Shown piece after piece: positions 54,901 to 63,607 of a stretch of DNA of 64,000 nucleotides. Both the position numbers and the translations under genes were made by a program. The notes beneath the pieces were generated by a model. The model was given only the letters and a program-made list of their open reading frames with translations, ran no database searches and was not told the origin of the DNA. Source of the DNA: Prorocentrum cordatum (Eukaryota > Sar > Dinophyceae > Prorocentrales > Prorocentraceae); NCBI GenBank assembly GCA_963575745.1, contig CAUYUJ010014767.1:302196-366195 (forward strand). The letters are read 5' to 3'. Every line of letters begins with the position of its first letter. Within the stretch, counting starts at the first letter, position 1.

Positions 54901-55132
54901 GGACCCGACGGATGGGAAGAAGGACGACAACAAGAAGGAGGGCAAGAAGGAGGACAAGAAGAAGGACAATAAGGAGGATAAGGAGATGGACAAGAAGGAT
55001 GAAAAGAAGAAGGGTCGTAAGGGTAAGAAGCGCGACGCCGACGCGCCCTCGACCTCAGATTCCTCGCCCTCAGACTATTCGGCCTCGAAGAAGAAGAAGC
55101 CGAAGACAGGCTGCAACAGAGCGCAGGCTTGA
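51998..55132 (+). CDS. Large protein with beta-class methyltransferase-like domain (two frameshifts)
   Basis: ATG at 51998 (MSGAAAQPFKDFW) opens 1044 codons without introns to TGA at 55130. Residues ~30-70 are Lys-rich and helical; 100-600 are a mixed helical region of unknown fold. Residues ~670-770 read LDVLDF.., DVLWVLTGRS and SHEVMLLCYEGRKP, the strand-helix and his-Glu strand typical of N4/N6 amino-methyltransferases of the permuted beta class. The SAM-site-like strand then appears C-terminal as YFGTPAGGAGMHGCIESG, but in the +1 frame. A +1 slip near 54648-54667 and a compensating slip near 54860 restore SVQLRLTKEDPKED and a Lys/Asp-rich tail (probable nuclear signal). No DPPY-type catalytic motif is visible, so it may be non-catalytic. 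The slips mean pseudogene or assembly indels. The family assignment is inference. Six GCTGNAACAGC words lie inside. Confidence 0.6.
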   Translation: MSGAAAQPFKDFWADKVFPLIETDFKRLLKTMPKRVAERAAQAKREKPDKSQEDQSKKTSKKDSKERTPLQEKLAKIIEECNEKGERRNAYLNLAYTAPIDNSFLEENITVGKVENVAADMFMRNVPTDDAAETANDSHEGAGDVECTAQGNPQRRIVETLSQVKCGRRWNIPKQVEKGFEIPIMITNVNQTAVPEIGKFKLLGSDVVVNAVWLAYYWAKEEGNRQAVEAVEDLILDWPFDFVQILGRTAEVVEENKFKWSVNQRSLTERLRDFLGLENQKLLRIVARAAEILKSGGPAGGDPSAEKVQAWLEKTTKWGLLHCPNLRTVKTHMVNWLALDKCPGALLLLDAAVNRWGRDNLLDRPTQLGAIIAKTDATSLGYVLESLYTRMWRKSVKDPYGASTISQAVGQILWAKKYVANFLKQCPDLFRGSTGCNSTETTDAQENAAERKVMVMARQYLDSPLKFFEKTEGPDKGPTWVQSLPTEALRLAMKHFLEIGQDFYEQEISGALAQPCAERYNVDKFHRSVRVTKRFFEKFQIAYDSLVGNPQEPSEQKPADSDAVGAATAGGAGTAEAASEDKKNIDVSPSDVNNFKALCEQQCSSQLDTRVVVITAEGSAMDINASVTKKRLYQNLTDNASVMGFYDVKNAKMCCVFEGQGLARREPALDVLDFTRYLKSLDPLMVGGRDVLWVLTGRSQSNLPKFQKILAANKFRTVTCHLAYTKQMQQYGHFQRQRGLANSRSHEVMLLCYEGRKPMQMAKIRQFVDAGSSLFNEVVRKVPVLPQKSHALVPKQVRETSLASMVGQCVTEVEAEEREKLGYCQPLQEDEGADCGAEARDEAATAVRPEKALVTAAVKKRKLYRQLTGTEVPWFPRDSDIELPRGGEAQVGVLRHACGRRRHARLHRERVQCVGLDFRRPPREGAQAVSRGARRRGHAREQQRRGVRERGPACSSVQLRLTKEDPKEDPTDGKKDDNKKEGKKEDKKKDNKEDKEMDKKDEKKKGRKGKKRDADAPSTSDSSPSDYSASKKKKPKTGCNRAQA

Positions 55133-55688
55133 TCACGGGCTGCAACAGAGCCCGACAGCTCCGACGCAGGAGCCGGCCCGCGCGTTCCTGTTCCCGTGGA
55201 GCTGCCGCTTGTTTGATTTTGGACTGCAACAGGCGCGCGCTGGCGGCGTCGCCTCCGTTCTCGTAATGGGGCGCGCGCCGCATTCTGGCCTGTGCAGTGC
55301 GCGGCGCCTTGCGTACATATAGGAACATAGTCCTCCGTCACCCCTTCGTCGCCATCCGTCGCACTTGGCCCGCGGCGCAGGCAGGGCGCAGAGTCAGGGT
55401 GCTTACCTTTCCAAAGGGTACCCTTGCATCCTGCGCTTTCCGTTCCGAAGCTGGGGAGCTGGATAAACAACAGATACCATGCCGCCAAGGCCCTTGCATC
55501 CTTACGGCGCTCTGTAGGGGCGGGCCAGGATGGGGATGCAGCAGGGTAGGGAAGACGCGGGAAGCAACGCTCCGAGGAGCGGCCGCAGGGGGAGGAGGAG
55601 GGCGGAGGAGGGGCCCGCAGGCGTCTCGGCTCACTGAAATTTAGCGGGCCCGCAGGGACGACACCGCCGTCAGCGGGCCTCCGCGGCG
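55133..55688. other. Intergenic spacer with a diverged TIR-element interior
   Basis: Two sense CTGCAACAG words (55140, 55224) follow the stop. 55410-55510 holds AGGGTACCCTTGCATCCT and CCCTTGCATCCTTACGGCG, similar to the interior and right part of the 17666-17844 element. Confidence 0.5.
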
Positions 55689-56932
55689 ATGGCTGCCTCG
55701 GGCGGCAGCGGTCGCGACAGGAACAAAGTTCTCTACTATAAGTGGGGCTGTTATCTGCAGGGTGACGGGTCGAACAACGACAAGATCAAGAAGCTGAGGG
55801 AGACCTGCAGCAATAGCACGGCCAGGGTGGCCAAAGGGGCCCCGACCGCAAAAGTGTCGCTGGAGAAGGAAACAAATAACAAATGTGAGTTGACGTGGCC
55901 AAAGCCAGTTTCGCACGACACCTGCGCGCGGCTCCTCAAGATTGCGCTGGGCGCCAACTGGAAAGACTATGTGAGCAAGCCTGCGGGGGCGCCAGGGTGC
56001 GCGAAATGGGCTGGAACAGCTAACGCTGCAGAAGATGGGCCAGCTGTCGCCGAGGGCCACGGTGTCGCAGGAGAAACCCTAGAGGACGCGCTGGGGAAGG
56101 TGCTCGTTCCCGCCGCGGACGGGGTGCCGGAGCCTACGCCGCCGGCAGCTGCTCGTCGCGGGTCTGCTGGTCCGAGAGCGGTGTCCCACGACGGGGGTCG
56201 TGTGAATCTACTTGTACTGAAGCTCGACGCGGTCGGGCACGCGTGCCAAAACAAACAGAATGGCAAGTGCGAGGACCTGCCGCTCGAGTACGACGTGGAG
56301 CGGGAAGGAGGGGAGCTCGGTAGGGCTCTTTCGGCAAGGTCTACTTGGGCACGCGACGGGGCGACAAGACCGGCCTTGCGATCAAGATGCTGCGGGGCGA
56401 CCCCAGCGATGCGCAGAAGGGGTTCAATGCGGATGCCGTCGGAGGGGCTCTGGATGAGGTCACGCGCCGCGGTGCTGTGGGCGCGCGCCCGCGTCTCGTT
56501 CGCTGACTCGACGTGGGCCTTTTCAGGGGGTTGTGCCCAGGAGCTGCAACGGTCCCGAAGAAAGCGCGCCGAGAACTGCAACAATCAGTACCAAGGATTG
56601 ATTGGAAATGGACGGAGCACATCGGCCTCGTGTACGAGTTGTTCGAGATCGATGTTCGCCAATGCCTCAGGAAGTCCTCCTTCGCGCAGACAGGGATGCG
56701 CCGCGTCCTGAGCAGCGTTCTCGAAGGGCTCCAGTACATGCACGACAGGGGCCTCGTTCACTGCGACATCAAGCCCGCAAACATCCTGATGCGAGGATCG
56801 CCGCAGACGCGCGGCTGCTTCGAGAAGCAGGCACTTGTATCACGTGAGCTTGGCGAATGGGATCCCGTCGCGCCGTGCCCAAAGAGCAAGCTGCAGTTCG
56901 ACTGGCAGATTCTGAGTTCCTTCGAGGCGCTC

Positions 56933-57640
56933 GTCGTCGACGTCGTCGTCGCCGTCGTCGTCGCCGTCGTCGTCGTCGTCCTCCTCCTCGTCCTCCTCGT
57001 CCTCGTCGTCCTCGTCGTCCTCGCCGTCCTCGTCGTCCTTGTCGTCCTCGTCGTCGTCCTCCTCGTCCTCGTCGTCGTCGTCCTCGTCGTCCTCGTCATC
57101 CTCGTCATCCTCGTCGTCCTCGTCGTCGTCCTCCTCGTCCTCGTCGTCGTCGTCCTCGTCGTCCTCGTCATCGTCGTCATCCTCGTCGTCGTCGTCGTCA
57201 TCCTCGTCATCATCGTCGTTCCTTCGACTAAGATCCCGAGTTGTCAGGGCTCACATGGAGCTCTAGCATAGTATGTTAGAGCTCCCAGGGAGCTCTAACA
57301 TAGCATGTGAGAGCTCCAAGGGAGCTCTAACATAGCGTGTTAGAGCTCCCAGGGAGCTTTAACATAGCATGTGAGAGCTCCGATGGAGCTCTAACATAGC
57401 GTGTTAGAGCTCCCATGGAGCTCTAATATAGCATGTTAGAGCTCCGACGACGCCCTCATATACGAGGTCAGAGCTCAGCTTATCTCACTAGCCTTCATGT
57501 TAGGTTTCACACCGAGTTCTAACAGGGGAGGTTCCACCCGTCCCCCGAGATGCCGTCGTCGTGCCCTCTATCCCGCCCTTCCCTCCAGGGGGAGCTCAGT
57601 CGCCGTCGCTCCCCTCTCCTCCATCCGCCCCTCTCCGCAG
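56933..57640 (+). other. Intron of the kinase gene, with (GTC)n and palindromes
   Basis: Donor CGCTC|GTCGTC at 56933, acceptor CCCTCTCCGCAG at 57640, both phase 0, joining FEAL to VVLGDLG. It holds (GTC/CTC)n to 57225 and GAGCTC palindromes at 57250-57450. Confidence 0.7.
57250..57450. repeat. GAGCTC palindrome array, intronic block 6
   Basis: About eleven alternating arms TGTTAGAGCTCC / GGAGCTCTAACA 8 kb away from the main arrays and inside an intron. CATGTTAGGTTTCAC at 57498 is a degenerate last arm. Confidence 0.9.
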
Positions 57641-59299
57641 GTGGTGCTCGGCGACCTCGGCTGCGTGGAGATGGCGGATCCCCACGGCAGGTTGAAGGAG
57701 AACCTGCGCTACAGCCCGGCCTGCGATGACCTCGGAGCATGCGCGACCGCTTACAGAGCGGTAGACGTTTTCTTGGGGAACCAGCGCTACTCAGAGGACC
57801 TGGACATGTGGTCCATCGGGTGCCTGATGGCGGAGTTGTACACGCGCAAGGTGTTGTTCCAACCAGAGCCTTGCGGCGCGCTCGGGCATCCAGGGGGGCA
57901 CCCGAAAGACTTTGGTTTTCTGCTGGGAGGTCTTGGGGATCCCAGGCAAGGAGCCAGGGTCGGGGGACTTCTACGAGTACGAGGGGCAGGAACCAGCCCC
58001 GTGGCTGGACAACCTGCTTTTCTTTTTGAGAAGTGGTTCAAGCGGTCGGGCGAGGATTGGCTAAAGGCTGAAACAGCGAGGGCACTCGACGGCCGAGGAC
58101 GCTGGCCCGTTGACGAACTTGCAGACTGCCCCCCAGACTTGTTGAAGGCCGCCGAGAGCTGCCAGCTTTGGCACCCTGGCGCCAGAGCGACAATCAGTCG
58201 TCTAAGGGCTCGTCGCTTCCTGCAGCCGGCTGGCGCCCAGCTCGACGTGCGCATCTCCATGGCGCGGGAAAAAAAAAAACGGCACGGGCACGATAGCGGA
58301 GGCGGAGCTGGACCCAGACTTGCTCCGCTTCTTGCAGAGAGACCCGCGCTGGCAGAACTTGGCCGAGGAGCGCCTGGACACGGGGGCAACCGTCGCCAAA
58401 TGCGTCCGAGGCGGCAAAGGGCTTGCAAACAGAGGTCGCAGGCATCGTGGACGACGAAAGCCCCCCGAAGTGCCGCAGCCTCAACAAGGGCGGGAATTTG
58501 CAGATCACCCCCTCGCCCCACATGGCCGCCTTCGTGCGAGCGCTGCGGAAGAAGATGCGCCCGTGGCTGCAACAGCTGGGAGACAAACTGCGCGAGGCTG
58601 TCAAAGCCGACGGCATGCCACCTGCCATCGTCGAGCAGAACGGAACGCCCATCATGACGGAGCACTTCGCCGACAACGCGTTCGCGTACGCATCGATCCA
58701 GCTCATGCAACCAGGCGCGCGGGACGATGGTTGGCACACAGATGGCGGATGTTCCCTGTTGCACGCGGCCGTGGCGATTTTCGGGGCGCGCTCCGTGCAA
58801 GTGAGGATCCCAGGGGTCCTGGGAGCACATGATGGGGCGTCGCCCTCGAGCGCAGCCTCCTGCGGAAGGGTCGTCACCCTCGAGCAAAAGCCTGGGTCCT
58901 TCTACATGGGCACCCTGTCCTCCCTCGAGCACAACGTGCACCGCCACGCCTCCGCGGACTGCCAGGACTGTTTCGCGACCCATTACGAGCTGCAACAGCG
59001 CGTAGACGACAGCAGGCTGCAGATCGCCGTCATGATCCGCCCCGACGTCTTTCGGGAGGTCAGGGCGCGCAGGATCGGCGCCACGCCTGGCCCGAAGGAG
59101 TTCTTCAACGTCGTGAACCACGTCGTGGCCGATCACCTGGCACGGGTCCCCGTGGCGCTGCCCGACCTCGCGGAGGTGCTTGACGAAATGCGGTGGCCCG
59201 CTTCCACGGAGGCTGTGGTGCTTTCCGATTCCGATTAGGCTGCGGCAAGATCCAAATCCGATTCGACTGCCACAGTACTCAGCACGGCCCGCGCAGTCC

Positions 59300-59620
59300 G
59301 AAAGAAGGTTATCGTCATCCTCATCATCATCAGCATCATCATCTTCATCGCCATCATCTTCGCAATCGTCGACTTCATCATCATCGTCATCATCATCATC
59401 ATCAACATGTTCACGCCGCCATCATCGTCATGCGGGTCTTGATTTAATCATCATCATCATCACTACATGATGATGACGATGACGAGGAGATGATGATGGA
59501 TATTATGATGATGACGATGATGGGGAAATGGTGTTGATGATGGCGATGACGCGGACGATGGTGAATATCATGGCGACGATGATGACGATGATGATGACGA
59601 TGATGCAAAAACAGGGTGAG
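59300..59620. repeat. (ATC)n followed by (GAT)n
   Basis: CATCATC to about 59465, then GATGATG to about 59605. The two halves are complementary and mark the convergence point of plus- and minus-strand genes. Confidence 0.9.
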
Positions 59621-59629
59621 TCGGTTGAG

Positions 59630-60348
59630 TCCGAAAACCTTGCCCTAAAGACAGCCAGTTTGCAACCCTCTCGTCTCGACAAGTTCGCTATCAGATGGCG
59701 CTTCCCTGTTGCCAATGATTGTATCCATATTCCCAGCGTCGAGGCGGCGCGCCCTGCTCATGTTTGCCGAGTGAAGCGCGCGCCATCGATATATAAAGCG
59801 TAGGGGATTTCGCGTCTGTCATCCCCACCAATGAATCGCTTGGGATGGCGTTCGAACGCCAGGGCCCAGTCTGAGAGATCGCCATTGCCAAATGCAGCGT
59901 CGAACCCCCCAGCTTCAAACTCCGCCTGGAAAACCTCATGGATTGGCATCGCGGGAATCCGCTTCTTAGTGCGCTGTGCTGCTAAGTACGCAGGAATTCT
60001 CAATTAGCATGGTGCGGGGGCTGTCTCTGACCTTGGCACAACTGCGTCGAGATGTTTCTTGTAGTTGCCGTCCGTACTCTCACCTTCTGCGAGTGCCCAC
60101 TTAGCTTACTCGTCGCCTTGCCCTCCTGCCTTGACGATCTTGTCGCAGAGAATGCACAGTGCTTTTGCGTCAAGCTTCGCAGGCGCGTACAATTCTAACA
60201 GGTGCCGTTCGAGATCTTTTGCATTATCGTACACATCCTGAGGGCAGATCCATGGGCTCCGCGGGCTCCCGCTGGCGATGCCGCTCTCCCAAGCGTGCGC
60301 AGTAGCCCTTGCTGGAGGAGACCTGTTGCGACGACGTTTCGGTGCCAT
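59630..60348 (-). pseudogene. Retroposed dinoflagellate family gene, one frame with three stops
   Basis: ATG at 60348 (MAPKRRRNRSPPAR) lies 33 nt after the DinoSL relic on this strand. One frame runs from there to about 59630, interrupted by TAA 60106-60108, TAA 60004-60006 and TGA 59758-59760. Protein-like sequence continues across each stop: DAKALCILCDKIVKAG, then WALAEGESTDGNYKKHLDAV, then RIPAMPIHEVFQAEF and PYALYIDGARF, then GIWIQSLATGKRHLIANL. The sequence of motifs (helical start, KHLD, IP..PHE-like, Y-x-DG, W..KRHL) matches from memory a large unnamed dinoflagellate family. Absence of introns and the leader relic point to reverse transcription of a mature mRNA. The 3' end merges into (ATC)n. 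Function unknown. Confidence 0.75.
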
Positions 60349-60380
60349 GACATATCGGCGTTCGTGGAGCCACCCTTCAT

Positions 60381-60401
60381 CTGAGCCAAAATGGCTAAGG
60401 T
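60381..60401 (-). other. DinoSL relic, ~20 of 22 positions
   Basis: On the minus strand the bases read ACCTTAGCCATTTTGGCTCA then G. The 16-nt core TAGCCATTTTGGCTCA is identical to the spliced leader. One substitution (G to T) and one missing A before the final G are the only differences. It sits just upstream of the retroposed frame. Confidence 0.85.
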
Positions 60402-60402
60402 T

Positions 60403-60545
60403 GACGATGGTCATGACGATGACGTTGATAGTATGGGGGATGATCATGATGATGGTTTTGATGATGGTGATGAGGATGGTGGTGATGATGATGATGAGGA
60501 TGAGGATGAGGATGGGGATGATGATGATATTGGTAATGGTGACGA
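60403..60545. repeat. (GAT)n tract next to the relic
   Basis: GATGATGGT-type repeat begins immediately 5' of the SL relic (in gene sense), so the retrocopy is bounded by GAT/ATC repeats on both sides. Confidence 0.85.
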
Positions 60546-60905
60546 GGGCTGTTGCCGTTTAAGCTGTTGTTACCAACGTGTTTTTGGAGTCATATGTACC
60601 ACGCTCTCCTCCCTCCTCCACTTCCTTCCTCCTACTCCTCTGTCCTCCCTCCTCATCTTCCCTCTTCCTCCCCCCCCATCTGTCCTGGCTGCTCTGAGAC
60701 GGATCCGAGCCGCTCTAGAGCTGAAAGCTGTCCAGGGCGCGGCAGTGCGCAACGTCCAGAAGCCACCGACACCATCTGAACGATACTCAGTCAACACAAT
60801 TTGCGATGGGCAGTTTTTTTTTTTTGTTGATTGTTTTTTGTTTGTTTTTTGTTTTTTTTTATGTTTGTTGCTCACGGCGCTTTTTTTCCTTCTGAACGTG
60901 TGTTT
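60546..60905. other. No gene recognised; TCC-rich and poly-T segments
   Basis: CTCCTCC at 60605-60680 and T-rich 60812-60890. No convincing frame. Confidence 0.45.
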
Positions 60906-61003
60906 TGTGTTCATGTTTCCCGCCTGGTTCCCACCCGATTCCCACCCGGTTCCCACCCGGTTCCCGCCCAGTTCCCGCCCGGTTCCCTCCTGTGTATTTT
61001 TCG

Positions 61004-61040
<37 letters not shown>

Positions 61041-61130
61041 TTTGGTGGCCTCGGCCTGGTTCCCGCCCGCTTCCCGCCCGGTTCCCACCCGGTTCCCGCC
61101 CGGTTCCCGCCCGATTCCCGCCCAGCGTGT
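60906..61130. repeat. GGTTCCCGCCC 11-bp minisatellite split by (TA)n
   Basis: GGTTCCCACCC / GGTTCCCGCCC repeats at 60928-60990 and 61058-61125, with (TA)n at 61009-61038 between them. Confidence 0.85.
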
Positions 61131-61504
61131 TTCCGTTTGCAATTGGTGCAATCTGAACGTCACGGCACCTTTGCGACACCACAAGCATAGTTTTTTCAGT
61201 CGAGAGGCACGCCCATGCCTCGTGCTGGCACGTGTCGTGCCCGCGCGCTTGTCTCGCAAGCGCGCGAGCCGCCCAATCTGCAATGTTGTCTCTGACACCT
61301 CCTCCATCCACCTCTCCTCCCTCCCTCCCCCCTCCGCTTCCCCCCTGCCATCTCCCTCCCCCTCCCCCTCCTCCTCCTCCTCCTCCTCCTTCTCCTCCTC
61401 CACCTCCTCCTCCTCTTCCCCCTCCTACCTCCTCCTTCTTGCCACCTCTGCTCAAAAGGATTGCCTGCAGAAGTGCAGGGCGCACCCCCGCGGGAGCAGG
61501 CTGC
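61131..61504. other. 3' flank of the minus-strand gene; (TCC)n at 61310-61440
   Basis: Unique to 61300, then polypyrimidine on the plus strand. No gene seen. Confidence 0.5.
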
Positions 61505-61803
61505 CTACTCCGACTGGCCGTTGACAAAGTCGTACATGTTCCTGAGCTTCGTGACCTTGGTCTGCAGGTCCTCCACCAGCTTCTCCACGTTGGTGCAGTT
61601 CGCCCAGACGGTGTTGAGGTCGTCGCGCTGGCCCAGCTCGATGGCGCCGCCCTGCATGCCCTTCTCCATGATGGGATCCGCCGCCGTGGTCGAGTTCAGC
61701 ATGTCGAGCGCGGTGATCAAGGGCCTCTCGAACTTGTTGCCCCTGGCGAAGCTCCACTCGGGGTTGTTCTTCTTCAGCTCGTCGATGAGGTTGCGTGCCT
61801 GGG
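61505..61803 (-). CDS. Terminal exon of an unknown multi-exon gene
   Basis: On the minus strand the exon starts after TTGAG at 61804 and reads QARNLIDELKKNNPEW, SFARGNKFERPLITALDML, then an acidic/helical segment and LVEDLQTKVTKLRNMYDF before TAG at 61505. The last 30 residues form a likely coiled coil. The phase (two bases completing a Ser codon) matches the upstream exon. Confidence 0.75.
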
Positions 61804-61918
61804 CTCAAGTTTACCCTTTCGCCCTCGCGGGGCTGCGCCCCGCCTCCCGATAAGGGAGGGGGATGGGAATTTGATGCGGGTGGGTTTGGGCACATCCGAA
61901 GTGCCCTGTTCAGCTCAC
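61804..61918 (-). other. 115-nt GT-AG intron
   Basis: Begins GTGAGCTGAACAGGG and ends AAACTTGAG on the minus strand. GC-rich with a CCCGCC/GGCGGG-type hairpin. Joins RSN+S to QARNLID in frame. Confidence 0.75.
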
Positions 61919-62360
61919 AGTTGCTCCTCTGCACGACCTCGGCCACCTTCTTCACCGTGGTCCTCGCGTTGATCGTGGGCGGCTTCGGCGAGCCCTTGTT
62001 GCTGCTCCTGGCCCCCGCCTTGGACTTGGCCTTCCCCTTGGCGGTCCCCTTGGCCTTTGGCTTGAGCTGAGCCTCGGCCTTAGGCTTGCACATGGTGGCC
62101 GCGCACGTGCCCGCTGCCGCCTCGCCCGTTGCAGGAGCCTGCGCGCGCTTGCGGCGCTTGGACGGAGTCGACGGCGCCTCAGCGAGCATTCGGCGGCCAG
62201 GCTGGGGCTGTGGCGTAGTCTCATCCTGTTCTGGGGCGGCTGGCGCCTGGGCTGTGTCTGCTGGGGCTGCTGCTGTGGCTTCTGGGGCTGCGGCTGCTGC
62301 CTGGGCTGGCAGATGCCCCGTCGGCAGCCCGCTGGCTGCTGGCTCCGTGTGCTGGCGCGC
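61919..62360 (-). CDS. Penultimate exon: Pro/Gln/Ala-rich then Lys-rich
   Basis: Starts after a CCAG acceptor at 62361 and reads ARQHTEPAASG, a long Ala/Pro/Gln segment, GRRMLAEAPSTPSKRRKR (probable nuclear signal), a KPKAKGTAKGKAKSKAG basic stretch and TVKKVAEVVQRSN. The basic Lys/Ala/Pro character recalls chromatin or linker-type proteins but no domain is recognised. Confidence 0.7.
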
Positions 62361-62689
62361 CTGGCTCTTCCATCCTCCACCATGTCTTGCTTCTCCTCAC
62401 CATTCCTCCCCTTCCTACTGATCCTTCCCCTCCCCTCCATCCCCATGGTTTCACTCCTCGTTTCATCTCGTCCTCCTCCTCCTCCTCTTCCTCCTCCTCT
62501 TCGTTTTCCTCCCCGTCTTCCTCCTCATGCAGTTTTTCACCTCTACCTCCGTTTCCTGTCCCGCATCTCCTTGTCCTGTTCCTCCTCTACGTCCTCCGCC
62601 TCATCCCCCTCCTCATCATTGCTACTCTCCTCCATGCCCTCCTCCCTCTGTGCCTGCCTCCTCCCCCATATCGTCTTTCCCCGTTGCGC
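62361..62689 (-). other. 329-nt intron, GC-AG ends
   Basis: Donor QQE|GCGCAACG (GC type, accepted in dinoflagellates), acceptor GAGCCAG. Phase 0 on both sides. Purine-rich on the minus strand, with GGA/GAA repeats. Confidence 0.6.
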
Positions 62690-62956
62690 CTCTTGCTGGC
62701 GCGTCTCGTGGATCGTGCCCTTGATGTTGCAGTCCGACTCCTCGACGTCGCGGAACTCGAGGCGCTTGCTCCGCTTGTTGAACCTGACCCACCGCGGGCC
62801 GCCCTGCTTCAGCGCGTAGATCGCCTTGTTGATGGCCCCTTCGATGCACGCGGGGCTCTGGTGGCCGCCCTCCGCCACGATCATGGCGTCCAAGTTCCTC
62901 ATGACGCCTCGCTCCGTGTCCTGCTTGATCGTCTGCGTGATCTTGGCCCTGGTCTC
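62690..62956 (-). CDS. Internal exon of the same gene, 89 codons
   Basis: Starts after CCCCAG (ETRAKITQTIKQDTERGVMR) and runs through ACIEGAINKAIYALKQGG and PRWVRFNKRSKRLEFRDV to TIHETRQQE. The WV.FN..S.R.EF pattern recurs, from memory, in an expanded dinoflagellate family of unknown function. Mixed alpha/beta with a basic strand. Part of the same minus-strand transcript as the flanking exons. Confidence 0.75.
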
Positions 62957-63499
62957 CTGGGGACGTAGGGTCGGGGCCGATACACAAAAACTCTCTCCTG
63001 CCCCTGCACCCGCCTCCTCGATGCCCCCGCCCTCCCGCAAAGTTCGACTCATCTGCAGATCGTCGTCCTACGTTGCACGTCTTGCTCACACCTCCTATGT
63101 AGCCCCAAACACGAGGGAAACCACTTTTAGAAAGTAGTTCCCCTCGTGGTTTCGGTTACTTCATATCGGGCGCGTGCGCATCCCGATCCTCATCTTAAGT
63201 CTCCCCTAGCTCCCGTGCCCTCCTCCTCCTCTTCCCCTCTCGACCCCGTGCAACTTGGCCACCCGCCTCGCCCGTCTGCCCGATCGGTCGGGTCAGCGAT
63301 GCCAGCGCGTGAGCACTGCAGCGATGGCATGGGGCGGAGAGAAAGTGAATGAGAGGATGAGCAGGTTCAGGGGGGGGGGAGGGGGAAGGTAGGGAGGCGA
63401 AGGCGACCGAGGGGAGGACCAGGTGAAAGGGGCGACTGGATGAGAAAGGTGAGGGAAACATCGGAGATGACGTTCGCCTCGTCTCGTAAGCCCCGAATC
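62957..63499 (-). other. Presumed intron, possibly with a GA donor
   Basis: The upstream exon seems to end DYQ|GATTCG at 63500 (GA donor) and the next starts after CCCCAG at 62957, both phase 0. No further exon is evident between. 63360-63395 is a G-rich run. Confidence 0.4.
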
Positions 63500-63607
63500 C
63501 TGGTAGTCGTGCCACTTGCCCTGCACCCAATCGCGCATCATCTTCGTATTGTCGTCCTTCTGCGCCTTCCCGTACTTCTCAGCCTCGTCCTTCGCTTTCA
63601 AGAGGTA
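63500..63607 (-). CDS. Internal exon of the same gene, 36 codons
   Basis: Reads YLLKAKDEAEKYGKAQ, DDNTKMMRDWVQGKWHDYQ. Highly charged and helical, with a W..GKW signature. Acceptor CCCAAG at 63608. The 3' boundary is uncertain. Confidence 0.65.

Larger units (their letters stand above)
55689..59238 (+). pseudogene. CDK-like kinase fused to a 2OG-Fe(II) dioxygenase-like domain, with one stop and several slips
   Basis: ATG at 55689 (MAASGGSGRDRNK). Residues ~1-205 have no known domain. A glycine loop GSFGKVYLG and AIKM lysine follow after a 1-nt loss at ~56322. LVR-stop-LDVG at 56504 matches the kinase NIVRLLDV strand but with TGA. HCDIKPANIL is the catalytic loop. After a 708-nt GT-AG intron the exon resumes VVLGDLGCVE (DLG for DFG), then YRAVDVFLG..YSEDLDMWSIGC, a CMGC-like activation region with APE changed to AVD. 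More slips at T-runs 57916 and 58024, A11 at 58269 and near 58413. The C-terminal ~270 residues (58423-59238, open) read DDGWHTDGGCSLL..and..SLEHNVHRH, i.e. His-x-Asp...His of the 2OG-Fe(II) double-stranded beta helix. Slips fall mostly in homopolymers, so assembly error is a real alternative to decay. Domain fusion is read directly; functions are inferred. Confidence 0.6.

Noticed and set aside
56528-56600. Intron between the kinase N-lobe and C-lobe ending at CTTTTCAG (56526)
   Set aside because: The frame reads continuously across this point except for one TGA, and LVR-stop-LDVG fits the uninterrupted kinase strand better.
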